A stretch of 64,000 nt of DNA from Buxus sempervirens. Lineage: Eukaryota; Streptophyta; Magnoliopsida; Buxales; Buxaceae. Shown piece after piece: positions 45,753-57,818 of this stretch. Numbering within the stretch: position 1 is the stretch's first letter; each line of letters opens with the position of its first letter. Made by a program: the position numbers and the translations under genes. The stretch is from positions 42,514,901 to 42,578,900 of the forward strand of contig OX387183.1 of NCBI GenBank assembly GCA_947561395.2. The letters run 5' to 3'. Under the pieces are notes generated by a model. The model ran no database searches, had not been told where the DNA came from, and saw only the letters and a program-made list of their open reading frames with translations.

Positions 45753-47948
45753 AGTCACCTTGCGGATGAACGGAAAAGAGAAAAAGAATCTCGTTTTTGC
45801 ACCTGGCATTTCTGTCGACATGGTCGACGAGCTTAGTCCTTTGAAGTTTTTATTTTGAAAGGGAAGCGGCCAATGATGTGGCGTCACTTACTGGCTTCAG
45901 AGTTTCCTTACCCTTTGCTTTTCGGGTTTTTGCAGGGCAACTCTTCAGCAATTAGATTAATGTTTGAAAGAGATTATATTGGACTTGAGCTCGCCAACCC
46001 GTTTCGGCGTTGATGCCAAACACTTGACAATATTCTTTTCTTCTTGTTTGTTTCCTTAAAGCTTTTAGGTGACTTCAGACTTCTGATCCATTTTGTGTCT
46101 TTTACTTGAGGCTTGCTTGCATTTTTTTTTTTTAAGGATGTGATGGCCAAGGGTTGGGTTAGGATGCAGGATGGCTGGAGAAAGGAAGAAAGATCGGAGG
46201 GGGAGCTGCTGTTGGTGAGGGGGTGCTTCTAGCGCGGTCCAGTGCCTCAAGGTAGCTCACCCACCTGCTCTACTCTATTTACAAAAGTGTGAAATTAAAG
46301 ATTACAAAAGGGGCCATCTTGCTTGATGATATCCTCATTTATCCTCATTCTTCTTCATGTCTTGTCATTGCTTCTTCTGCAGTGCTTTCTGGTTGGCTTT
46401 CCCTTTTGCAGATGCTCTCTAGCTTGGAGTGACTATTGCTGGGGATTGGGAAGGAATCTTTTCCTTATTGCCTCTTTTTTCTGGTCGAGCCTTGCTTCTG
46501 ACAAGCGTGCGCGTTCCCTGGGGAAGGATGCTCCGCTGGGGATAAGTGGGGATTCCTCACGCTGTCATTATTTCTTTGTAAAGCCTTTTCCTTCCTCTTG
46601 GGTGTGAGTTCTTCATGCTCGTCTGCGCTCTTGTTGAGCGCGAGAGACTCCACCAGGGATTGATACGAGCTTGCTTGCCTTCTTTCTGCTCTTCTTTCCA
46701 AAGCCGGCCTCTTCAGACTAGGCGAGGCTTGAGAAGTCTACATCATCAGGTATCACTTTCTTATTGCTTGAGAGGACTCTACTGGGGATGTAAGGGTGTT
46801 GTCCCTTGTTTGCTGAAGGCCTTCCACTGGGGATTTTGGAGGGTATTATTCTCCGTTTACTAAAGGAACTCCATTGGGGATTTTGGAAAAGACGTCCGTC
46901 ATCCCACTTTCGCTGTACCTGTGAAGGCAGGAAAAGACAACATGTTAGTCATGGAATAACTGGGGGAGTGCAACACTTCTATTATTCTCTTCTTGCTCTG
47001 AGCCTTTTGCCCATTGCAGCTAGAAGCGGCCTCTGCCAAGGTTAAGAGACTATCAACTCAGGTTAGTAGCCCAACGTGGAGCTTCAAACAGCTAAGCAGA
47101 ACAATTATAGAGAAGACAGGTGTTTTAGTGTGTGCCCGTGTTTGCAATATCAAAGAAATTTCCTAGGTCAGACGGGACTTGGAGTGCTTGGTATTTTCAG
47201 TAGCATTGCCATCACAGGCCACTGTGAAATTGTTGACTTGGGCGCAACCTGCCGGTCTGGACCCCTCAGATCTGTGCATTTTTCTCAGTTTACTGTCTGC
47301 CGCTGTCACTGCTCTCCTCCGTATCTTGCTCTGCTCAGTTCAGATGTGACCAGTTCTTTCTTGTTCTCTCTCTTTTTTTTTTGGTGACTGACCACACAAC
47401 GCCCTTTTTTCAGGTTTTCACTGTGTCCAGCCTTTCTGGGGAGCTCTGAATTCCGTCATTGCTGATGAACACAGGCTCAACTGTTTGCCCTGATCATTCC
47501 TTTTGGGATCCGAGAGGTCTTAGAGATAGGACGAAACGTAGGCTTGGACTTGGTCATGAAAGAAAGGATAAGTGGCTCAAAAAAGGCTTATTTATTTGGG
47601 TTTGCAAAGTGTGCTACTTTTATTGCCGGTGGGACTTACATCCTGGCTTATTTGCATCTCTATTTTTGTTGGGTAAACATTTACCCATTTTTTCTTTCTT
47701 TTCTTTTTTCTTTCTTTTTCTATTGTATTTTCTTTTCTTGTTGAGGTTTTTTCTGGGCAAGAATGCCCTATTTCTTTTTTGCTTTGCCAAGAATGCCCTT
47801 CTTTGATGTGTAGAACACTTGCAATGGGTTGAAAGAATTTTAGGGCTCAAAATTGTCTAACTAGGGGAGAATTCAGGGTATTTGGAAGGATTTACAGTCT
47901 AAAGGAGAGGCAAGGATGGCCTCTCTTCATTTCCTAATCAGAATGATC
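45753..47948. other. Ogre2 3' region between pol and the 3' LTR
   Basis: 2.2 kb with only short frames. The plus strand carries five degenerate copies of CTCCACTGGGGAT between 46531 and 46890 (CTCCGCTGGGGAT, CTCCACCAGGGAT, CTCTACTGGGGAT, TTCCACTGGGGAT, CTCCATTGGGGAT). They resemble the second half of the PBS but on the other strand. No antisense PMD gene like Ogre1's was found here. Confidence 0.5.
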
Positions 47949-50900
47949 TTAGGTGTAGTACAGTTTGACGGCATCTGCATTTATCGGCTCAGGAAAAATT
48001 GCCCCGTCCATTTCTTGTAGGATAAGTGCTCCTTCGGACAGAACTTTGTGGACTACGAATGGCCCTTCGTAGTTCGGCTTGAATTTCCCTTTGTTGTCCT
48101 CTTGATGAGAAAAAATTCTCTTCAGTACTAGATCTCCCACCTTGAACTGTCGTGGCTTCACTTTCTTGTTGTAGGCTCATGCCACTCTCTATTGATAGAG
48201 TTGGCCATGAAATAAGGCCTTGATCCTTTTTTCATCCAATAATTGAAACTGGTCAAATTTGGACTCTTCCCATTCGACGTCACTGATCTCAGCTTCCTTT
48301 AGAATCCTGAGTGACGGGATATGTGCCTCCACTGGGAGGACTGCTTCCATTCCATATACCAGGGAGAACGGGGTTGCCCCGGTCGATGTCCTAATCGACT
48401 TCTGGTAGGCGTGCAGTGCATAAGGCAGCTTCTCGTGCCAGTCCCTGTAGGTAACCACCATCTTCTCGAGTATCTTTTTCAGATTCTTGTTGGCAGCCTC
48501 TACTGCTCCATTCATCTTGGGCCAGTATGCTGTGGAGTTTAGATGTCTGATCTTCAGATCTTCACACATCTTTTCCATGTCCTTATTATTTAGATTCTTT
48601 GCATTGTCAGTGATGATCGCTTCTGGAACCCCGTAGCGACAGACTATATTGTTTCTAATAAACTTGAGCACATGAGATTTCTTCACATCCACGAAGGACA
48701 TGGCCTCTACCCACTTGGTAAAATAGTCAATTGCGACCAAGATGAACCGATGCCCATTTGAAGCTGTTGGATGAACCTGGCCTATCATGTTGATTCCCCA
48801 GATGGCAAACGGCCAAGGTGATGCCATGGAGTACAGCGTATTTGGTGGTGCATGGATGTTGTCGACATAAATCTAGCATAACTGACATTTTCTGACATGA
48901 GCGTGGTAGTCTGCTTCCATGGTCATCCAATAATAACCCATTCTTAGAATCTTCCTTGCTAGCATATGCCCATTCATGTGTGCGCCGCACAACCTCCATG
49001 GAATTCCTCAATCAACTTCTGCGCCTCGGCTTCTCTGACACATAGCAGTAGGGAGTCGTTGTACGATTTCTTGTACAGCCTGCCCCCACTGTAGAAGTAT
49101 TGCCCTGCCAACCTCTGGATAGTTCGCTTCTCTGCAGCCGAGGCACCTTCTGGCAGAATCCTGTTCCTTATGTATCTTTCGATATCCGCGTACCAAGGTT
49201 CTTTTTCGGGTGTGCTTTTCTCAACACTGAAGCAGTAAACAGGGTAGCGCCGAACTTCTATCTCCAATGGTTGCACCCAGGTATCATCCATGATGGTGGC
49301 CATCGATGCCAGTGTAGCTAGTGCATCCGCAAATCGGTTCCCATCCCGTGGCATGTAGTCAAATGTTACACTTTCAAATTCCTCTTCTAATTCCTTGACC
49401 AGCTCTTGGTATGGCACTAACTTCACATCTCGGGTCCTCCAGTATCCCATCACTTGATAGATGATAAGACTTGAATCACCGAATACTTTTAGCTCTTGTA
49501 TATGCATCTCGATTGCTGCTCGCAAGCTTAACACACATGCTTCATATTCGGCCATGTTGCTAGTGCAATCAAACAGGAGTTTCGCTGCTATCGGGTGATG
49601 AACACCATCTGGGGAGATTAACACTGCTCCGATCCCCTTTCCATTTACATTGACCACCCCGTCAAAGAACATCTGCCACTTGGTTTCTTCTACCTCTTCT
49701 GCGGACTCAGTACACATCACATCTTCATCCGGGAAGTGAGTCAGGAGGGGTTGGTAGTCTGGCAGGGGATGCTCTGCCAAGTGATCTGCCACAGCTTGCC
49801 CTTTTATCGCCTTTCTAGTCGTGTAGACAATGTCGTACTCAGACAAAAGGACCTGCCACCTAGCAACCCTACCAGTGGAGATCGGCTTCTCAAAGATGTA
49901 TTTCAATGGATCCAGATTGGAGATTAGTAAGACTGTGTGACTAAGAAAATAGTGTCGAAGCTTCTGGGCAGCCCAGACCAAGGCGCAACACGTCTTTTCA
50001 AGCACTGTATATCTGACCTCGATGTTGGTGAATTTCTTGCTCAGGTAATAGATTGCTTGTTCTTTCCTTCCTTTCTCATCGTGTTGCCCTAACACACATC
50101 CTACAGCCGTCTCGGAGACTGTCAGATACATAATCAAGGGTCATCTCGGGACAGGCGGGACCAATGCCGGCGGACTCATCAGATAGGCCTTGATCTTATC
50201 AAACGCTACCTGGCAATCTTCATTCCAAACCACAGGGTTGTCTTTCTTTAGCAGCTTGAATATGGGCTCACACACAGGGGTCATCTGTGCGATAAATCGG
50301 CTGATATACTGCAATCTGCCCAGGAAACCTCTTACTTCCTTTTCTATCGATGAAGGAGGCATCTCCATAATTGCCTTTACTTTGATGGGGTCAACCTCAA
50401 TGCCTCGCTTGCCTACTATGAATCCTAGTAGCTTTCCTGAAGTAACTCCAAATACACATTTGTTTGGGTTGAGCCGAAGTTTGTGCTCTTTGAGTCTGTC
50501 AAACATTTTTCCAAGGTTCACCAAGTGGTCTTCTTCCTTGGATTTTGTTATCATGTCATCCACATATACTTCGATCTCCTTGTGTATCATGTCGTGGAAC
50601 AACAGAGTCATCACACGCTGATATGTAGCACCCGCATTCTTCAGTCCAAACGGCATCACGCGGTAGCAGTAAGTGCCCCAGTGCGTGATAAAGGATGTTT
50701 TCTCCATATCCTCAGGTGCCATCCTTATCTGGTTGTAACCAGAGAAGCCGTCCATGAAAGAGAACATCGAGTGCATTGCTGTATTGTCCACCAGTACATC
50801 GATGTGCGGCAATGGGTAGTCGTCCTTCGGACTTGCTCTGTTCAGATCTCTGTAGTCGACACACATCCGGACTTTCCCGTCTTTCTTGGAAACTGGCACA

Positions 50901-51355
50901 ATGTTGGCTAACCACTTCGGATAGTGGGTTACTTGCAGGAATCCGGCATCCAGCTGCTTGGTGACCTCTTCCTTGATCTTCAGGGCCCATTTCGGCTTTG
51001 TGTGCCTGAGCTTTTGTTTCACAGGTACGGCCTCAGACTTTGTTGGTAACTTATGCACAACCAAGTCCATGTCTAACCCGGGCATATCCTCGTATGACCA
51101 TGCAAACACGTCAGAATAAGACTTAAGAAAATCAAACATCTGTTTTCTCAATAATGGTGACAGCTTTTTACCAATGTGGGGGATCCTTGGTTGTGCTATT
51201 TCACCTATGTCAATTGGCTCGGTTTCCTCAATATTGGCATGGGGACCCTTTTCGTGCCTTTCCAATGCAAGTTGGATTTCAAGCGGGGTCTCCCATGATT
51301 CATCGTCGTCCTCATGCTCGAAAGGCTCACAGGGGACGATACCTGAATCTTCTTG
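47949..51355 (-). pseudogene. Ogre2 pol: RT, two RNase H domains, integrase
   Basis: The frame starts through the linker after the 51356-51358 stop, with ERHEKG near 51250. RT has FAWSYEDMPGLD (about 51090), VRMCVDYRDLN and an intact YVDD box (about 50555). The first RNase H (50130-49780) reads MYLTVSE, so the catalytic Asp is absent. The second RNase H has FFDGV, AEYEA, FGDSS and FADAL (49680-49310). A one-base loss near 48985-49000 shifts the frame inside the integrase HHCC region (FHGG to CGAHMNGHM). In the integrase core the first catalytic Asp is Asn: WGIN at 48789-48791, against WGID in Ogre1. The second Asp (ITDNAKN) and Glu (GAVEAANKN) remain. Stops: 50141-50143, 48873-48875, 48189-48191, 48177-48179. 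It ends at 47949 with VKLYYT. Confidence 0.92.
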
Positions 51356-52894
51356 CTATGATGGGCAAGTGCCCCAATCTGATTTGTCGAGTTCTTGCTC
51401 GTTTTCAGGATTAGACACTGGCTCATGCATTTCATTTATTATTGCCATCCGCACTGGCTTCTTAATTTCTTTTGGTTCTTTTTGTTCAATTATGGCAGTC
51501 TTATTACCTACCCCGTGCCCCAGATCTTCCAGGTGTGCGTCGTGATTGACACTAAGATTGCGATGCTCAAGTTGCTTATTTTTGTTATTTTCATTTTCAA
51601 ACAGATGCAAGTAGTAGGAAGCATTCAGGTATTCATTAAAAACTTCAGCAGTAGCTACAACAGAAATTTTAGAGGCGATAGAAACCCCCTTTGGGATAGT
51701 AGCTTTGTTGATAGCAAAAGGCGTGGTGCTCCAGTTCTTCAGTGGTGCCCCGTCTTCCTTGTTGATAGCAATCGTCTTCTCTAGTTCTCCAGCCAGCACC
51801 ATGTTGGCGCTGTCGTCAAATGAGATGTAGATGGGATCATTTGCCGCGCCCACCGGCTTGTTCTGGCTTCTCTCTGATCGGGGGCCAGATTCTGACGATA
51901 CCCTTACCCATGATCCACTGAGGGGGATTGCCATCGATATCTCGTCCTCGGGTGGCGCGAATGCGATGGTGACTCCGTTGGCCGGGTCGACTCTGGGGGG
52001 TGCAAACATTATGGGTATTCCAGTTGGTATCCTAGGCACTGTAGAAGAGTAAGCTGGTGCTGCCCATTTGCCATAAGCTATATGATACACCTCTTCAGGC
52101 ACTGGCCCTAGGACCTGAGGCATGCTGCGGAACATCCGGTTCAGACCGTCACGAGTCCTTGGGTGTGGGATATAGGAAGGTGGAGGAGGCGACCTTGGCC
52201 TGCGGGTTGGCGCTCCTAAGCTGTCTCGCCCTTCCATCATGCAGACATACATGATTGGACCTTCTTCTTTGGATTCTTCAATGGGAGCAGGTGGTGGCAT
52301 TTCCATCATAATTGCAAAGTTGATCGGGATCCCATCAGGGATGAACTATTCATCTGGTGGGGCGAAGACCATGGTGACTTCGTCAACCGAGTCTAGGGCG
52401 ACCAGTGCTAGCAAGCCATCTGGCAACCCCTCAAGAGCCAATGGGTCTACTTCCACTATATCTCCAATCATTTGCATAGATGGTGGCTCCCCCCAGAGCA
52501 TCTGAGCCAGGCCTTGTAGGTAGTCCTCTTCCCCGGCCGGGGTGTCCATAAACTCATCTCCCCACCCTTGGGGGACTATGTTCTCGATGGCTTGGGCTGC
52601 CCGATGCTCCATGTTAGTGAAGCGATGGTACAAGTTCTCGTGCAAGCATATGGGCCAGTGGGGGTCTCTTCCTTCTATTATGGCTCTTTTCCTCTCGGCA
52701 CAGTTCCCAAGGAGTCGGGAGTAGTCTTCCGGCTGTGGCCTGAATCCCAGTCCAAACCCAGTGGTCTGCTCATAAGTTTGGATGGCTACCTTAATTCCCT
52801 GCTTATACTTGCCCAGTCCATCACCAGCTCTGAGGCCCCAGTCTGCGCAGTCAGCAGCGCTAAACATGTTCTTTCTTTTCCTCTTCGAGAGTCA
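51356..52894 (-). pseudogene. Ogre2 G-patch and pro-pol linker
   Basis: Same frame as protease and pol, with TGA at 52892-52894, TAG at 52346-52348 and TAG at 51356-51358. The G-patch-like part is DGLGKYKQGIKVAIQ with GFGLGFRPQPED (about 52740-52830); G-patches bind RNA-processing factors in other proteins. It is followed by Pro-rich segments (PPPAPIEE, PRSPPPPSYIPHP) with a repeated MFAPP/IAFAPP motif (about 52350, 52000, 51955). The function of this linker in Ogre is not known; part may be intronic. Confidence 0.75.
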
Positions 52895-53983
52895 TTGCCC
52901 CCTTTCAGATTCGGGGATATGATTCACTTGCACCATCTCCACAGCTTGGAAATTGAGTGTGGTGGGCAACTCATAGTCTACATAGGGTACTTCGACCCTT
53001 TCAAATTATCGGTGATCCTCAGCAAGTACTGTTATAAGTTCGTTGCCTGATACGAACCGGACCATTCTATGCAGCGTGGAAGACACTGCTCCTGCTTGAT
53101 GCATCCAGGGCCTCCCGATCAGCAAGTTAAATGAGGCATTGATATCCATGACCTCAAAGTCCATGGTCAAGGGCCTATCTGCAATTATGATCACCAAAGT
53201 GACCTCTTCCAGTGAATCTCTTCTAGCATTGTTGAAGCCTCTGACATTATGAGCGCTCGGCTTGATCATTGAAGGATCCAATTGTAAACTGTGAAACGTC
53301 CTCATCGGGCATATGTTCAAAGCCGACCCGTTGTCAATCATGGCACGTTTTACGATGAGATCCGCACACTTCACGGTTATATAGAGCGGCTCGGTGTGAT
53401 TGCACCCTTCAGATGGCAGGTCTGCTGCAGAAAAGGAGATAGCTTGGGGTACCATGATTACTGACACCACTGCCCCTATCTGCTCAGGGTCAATATCTGC
53501 TGGTACGTGTGCGTCACCCAGAACCTTCATCAGCACTGCCCGGTGCTTCTCTGAGTCAATCAAGAGTCTCATTATGGAAATTTGGGCGGGTACCTTGTTC
53601 AACTACTGGAGGAGATCATATTTGGGAGTGTAGATGCTGTGGTGCAAATCTGTGACCTCCTCTTCTGTGGCCCTTCCCTTTCTCTTGAGGGTCGGTGGCA
53701 GTTCAGTAACCACATCCTTCCCTTTTTCTTTCCTCTTTGCTTCTGCCTCCGCTCCCTCCTCTGGTGCGGGTGGGGGATCGATGTTTACGTATCGACCAGA
53801 TCGGGTGATGCGGTCGATTTCTGCCTCAACAGTGGTGGTGGAGGTGGCTGAATGGTGGAAAGATTGGGTGGGGTGAGGTGGGGGTACGGCCTTGTAGGAA
53901 GGTGGTTCCAGGTTGAGCTTGGAGAGGTTTAGGGTAGGTGGTTCAAATGAAAGGGAGAAGGGGTCTTGTGGAGGCGAGTCCAT
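52895..53983 (-). pseudogene. Ogre2 gag tail and aspartic protease
   Basis: MDSPPQDPF through a basic/acidic region with DRITRSGRYVN (about 53800), then TAG at 53603-53605 replacing a Gln before LNKVPAQIS. The protease motif DNGSALNICP is at about 53300-53340, and GRPWMHQAGA at about 53090-53120. TAA at 53006-53008 interrupts the frame shortly after. The arrangement is the same as in Ogre1 1-1806, including the stop at the homologous Gln position (Ogre1 613-615). Confidence 0.85.
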
Positions 53984-54003
53984 GATGTCGTGGATGTTGA
54001 GGG

Positions 54004-56232
54004 TTAAAGGGCTAAGGTGAGAGATGGGGGTAGGGTAGAAGAATTCTTGGTCTTCGGATGGGTGGAAGTGACCAAAGGGAGACCTGTAGGGGAGTCACCG
54101 CCATCTCCTTCAATGATGTTCACTGTCTCACTTTCTTCTGCTGATGTGTCTTCTGAGTCTGTATCTGCGGACTCGTTCGAGCTCTCATACGGATCAGGCA
54201 GGTTTGTGGGTTCAGGAGTGGATGGTGGTTCCTCTTCTACTGCGGTGTGAGGAGGGCCGAAACACTCAGACGTGCCGTGGGAGAGGGATTCTGAACTCAA
54301 TTCAGCTGATAGGGGATCGGTGAGGGACTGTAGGTCCGACTCTGATGTTGCAGACATATACTCAGGCGGCCATCCAGTAGACATTTGCGGAGGTACCCTT
54401 GAACTGCCCACTGATGTGTCTGTGTCCTGTGGCCCATCTCGGAACCAAGGTCCTTCGGAACTGATCACTCCTTCTCTGCGTGGAGGGGACGGGGAGTCAC
54501 TGATCCATCCACATTGCACGGGGTTCCATGGCCCCGTGACTTCCTCACTGCTCTGAGGTTCATCCTCTATCGCACAGATGTAGACATCTGTATTCTCGTT
54601 AACTACAATTGCTGTCGAGTGGGTTTCTGCTTGAAGCTGCACCTTCACTATCTGCCCTGGTCGGCCAATAAGTACAGAAGGGTCAAGCTGCCCGGTGCCC
54701 TGATCACTGCTCACTTGATTCGCCGTCCTACTAGTGGAGGCCTTTGAGTGATCTCGGAGAGGATTGGTAGTTATGCCGGCTGCTGGAGTCTGGGCGGGTG
54801 GTGCCGGGGGGTCGACCATGATGCGTTTACTGTCAATCAAGTCCTGGATGTCGTGCCTTAGGTCCCAGCACCGATTGGTATGGTGTCCTGGAGCACCGGA
54901 GTGGTACTCGCATCGCTCTGCCGCATTGTAGCTTCTCGCATTGACCAGTCTGGGATTCGGGGGTTTGATTTGCAAGTACCCTTTCTTCAGCAACGTAGGT
55001 AGCAACTCTGCTGGTGCATAGGGTAGGGGATTGAAAACCCGCTTCAACCTAGCTTCAAATTCTTCTTTCGTCTTTCTTACCCCTTGGTAAGCTGTTTGCC
55101 CGGTCCCTTGGGGTGCCATTGCTTCTGGTCCTTGGGAGAAGTGATGGGGTTGTGTTGGGTATACATAGTTCACTACCTGCTGCTCTTGCCTCCTGGGCTC
55201 TTGCCCCTGGTTTCTGCTAGCCTGCCCTATCGCTGGCCTCCTTGGTGCGGCACTCTGCCCACTGCCATCTATTTTCCCAGCTCTTACTGCATCCTCAATC
55301 CGATCCGCAGTCAAAATTAGGTCGTTGAAATTCGATGTACTTTGCCCCAGTAGCAAAGTAAAGAATGGATGTCCCAATGATGCGATAAACAGAGATGTCA
55401 TCTCCTGTTCTAGTAGTGACGGCTGTACAAGCGTTGCCAACTCCTTCCAGCGTTTGGCATATTCTCTCACCGTCTTTGTCTTAGCCTTGTCCAGACTCAA
55501 GAACCAAGAGTAAGCGGCCCCAGTTAATGACTTCTGGAAGAACTGCACCATGATCCGCTCTTCCTTGGCATACTGGCACATGTCGCCTGAGTACGACCTT
55601 AAATGGTTCAGTGGGCACCCGGTGCCGTCAAACTGGTGCAACTCAGGGCATTTGAACTAAGCCGGGAGTTGGATGTCTGAAAAGAAACAGAGGCTTTCCA
55701 GGGTAGCCTCGCTTTGTACCGTGCTAGGTTGGAGCTGTTTGAGCTGCTCCTTCAGGGCGGCCATTTCTGTTATGCTCTCCTCCTTTACTGCTGTCAGTTT
55801 CTCCTCAAACTGCACCTCCTGGGTTATGTACCAGTCTTCATCACCTTGCCCCATATGGATAAGTAGAAACTGATCTTGTTGTGCAATGTGGAACGGTGCT
55901 GCTGGTGGTGGCGGTGCCTGGGGAGGGGGATTTTCCGGACGTGGCGGTGGCGCCACTTCTGCTTGTGGCGGGAACTGTGGCTGCGGCTGCTGGGTGACTG
56001 GTACCGCTGGTGGGGCCTGCCTCAATTCTCTCAACTCTGTCATGAGTTCCTGGATGATGGAACTCATGTTGTCCATCTTCTGCTGCATCTCATTGACCAC
56101 TTGGGCATGACTGGACTCTGCCGGATGCTGCTTTGGCGGCGTCTGTTCTCCTTGCTGTTCCATATCGAGCCTTCTCCTCGATCTTAACAGGTACAGACTT
56201 CTGAAAGCAATTTTTGGTACCTGATGGAACAA
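54004..56232 (-). pseudogene. Ogre2 gag
   Basis: One frame with a TAG at 55657-55659, ending at TAA 54004-54006. The next frame (IHDIMDSPPQD) overlaps out of phase, so a one-base slip lies near 54020-54080. A likely start is MEQQGEQTPPKQ (about 56163); an in-frame ATG at 56232 is also open. Features: an N-terminal coiled coil (VNEMQQKMDNMSSIIQEL), a Pro/Gln-rich linker, and the retrotransposon gag core with FDGTGCPLNHLRSY and FFQKSLTGAAYSWF (55430-55640). Then come AKRWKELATLVQP and a Cys/His motif CEYHSGAPGHHTNRC (about 54880). The acidic Ser/Glu/Pro-rich tail (54080-54350) is unusually long. Confidence 0.88.
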
Positions 56233-56329
56233 TTAGCCGACATTAGTGCTATTTTACACAAATTGATTACACAATTTCATCTGATTGAATTTATTCATTT
56301 GTTTATTATTTTTTTTGTTTTCTAGTATG

Positions 56330-57060
56330 ATTTGACTAACTGATCTATTTTAGCTACCCTAAGGCAACAAGGGAAGAGAACTTGGTTTTGAATCAACTGA
56401 TCTATTTTGGCTACCCGCAGGTAACCGGGGAAGAGAACCCTAATGAATTTGAAAACTAATCTATTTTGGCTGTCCTAAGACGACTGGGGAAGAGAACCCT
56501 ATTAAATTTGGAAGACTGATCTATTTTAGCTACTCGTAGGTAACAAGGGAAGAGAACCTGGTTTTGAATTAACTGATCTATTTTGGTTACCCGCAGGTAA
56601 CCGGGAGAGAGAACCCTAAATGAATTTTTAGGACTGATCTATTTTGGCTGTCCTAAGACGACCGGGGAAGAGAACCCTGATGCCCAAATCTATTTTAGCT
56701 ACCCGCAGGTAACTGGAAGAGAGAACCCTGTTTTTTCTGAAAGCTGATCTATTTTAGTCGCTCGGAAGCAACTGGGAAAGAGAACCCTAATGACCGAATC
56801 TATTTTAGCCACCCGTAGGTAACTGGGACAGAGAACCCTGTTTTTTTGAAAGCTGATCTATTTTAGCCATTTGGGAGTGGCTGGGAAAGAAAACCCTAGT
56901 GACCGAATCTATTTTAGCCATCCGTAGGTAACTGGGGAAGAGAACCCTAAATCACTGATCTATTTTAGCCACTTGGCAAGGGAAGAGAACCTGGGGTCAA
57001 GCTGATCTATTTTAGCCATTTTAGGCAAGGAAAAAGAACCTTCAATTTAAGGGGTTTTGT
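56330..57060. repeat. Minisatellite between ORF1 and gag of Ogre2
   Basis: Thirteen units of 46-61 bp. Each has TGATCTATTTT(A/G)G, then a variable palindromic core, then GGGAAGAGAACC. Starts near 56341, 56398, 56459, 56518, 56576, 56635, 56692, 56746, 56798, 56856, 56907, 56959 and 57005. Cores include GGTTACC/GGTAACC (7 bp perfect), AGCCA/TGGCT and CTAC/GTAG. Confidence 0.92.
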
Positions 57061-57159
57061 TTGAGCTCAGAATCACAGGGTTGGACCAATCACGATCTCC
57101 GCAGGGAGTGAGCTGGAAAGCAGTACCTAGGCGTACCTCAGCCAATCTCCAGTTCATTC

Positions 57160-57475
57160 ACTGGCGGCGTCGGCGCCTAACTTCGGCTAGTAGTTCCCGG
57201 GCGTGCCTTAGCTAGTCGTTGGTTTAATCACCATTGACTTCGGCCCCTCACAAAGGGGAAGGCTATGCGAGGACGCTCCTCCACCAATATCCGACTCATC
57301 CGTCGGCGCTTTCAGTGCCCCAAAACTTCAGCTAGTAGTTCCCGGGCGTGCCTTAGCTAGTCGTTGGTTTAATCACCATTGACTTCAGTGCCTCACAAAG
57401 GGGAAGGCTATGTCAGGACGCTCCTCCACCAATCTCTGACTCATCCGTCGGCGGTTTCAATGCCCTACAAGCTTG
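57160..57475. repeat. 145 bp tandem duplication in Ogre2 leader
   Basis: TAGTTCCCGGGCGTGCCTTA starts at 57191 and 57336. The copies share most of about 140 bp, including CACAAAGGGGAAGGCTATG and GGACGCTCCTCCACCAAT. A third, partial and more diverged copy lies at about 57075-57175. Confidence 0.85.
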
Positions 57476-57818
57476 ACCGAATGATCTTGGAAAGATACAG
57501 ATGGGTGTGATCTGAGCTCAAGGTCTTGGGTGTTTTTTAACACTTGCTGGGTTTTAAGATCTCAATGAGAGAGATGCAATCAAAGGAAATTGGATGGTCA
57601 CAGCGACCAGGGATATTGCAATTATCTGAGAAAAGGTGGTCTGTCGGAGACCGAGTTGCCCTATTGGAGGGGATTTAATTCTTTTATTTCAAATTCTTGT
57701 CTTGTTAAGTTTGAACAATACATAGCAAAGTGAAAATAAATTCATGCTTTAATCCAAAAAGTGCCGCCGTGGCACGAAGTACAACATCATTCGTAACCAG
57801 ATACAACAAAGCCAAAGT
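57476..57818. other. Ogre2 spacer after ORF1
   Basis: AT-rich DNA between the duplication and the end of ORF1; no gene seen. On the element strand it is the start of the ORF1-gag intergenic region. Confidence 0.5.

Noticed and set aside
56330-57060. Repeat array considered as CRISPR or centromeric satellite
   Set aside because: Unit length varies from 46 to 61 bp and the array is inside an Ogre leader; only 13 units, so a minisatellite rather than a satellite array.
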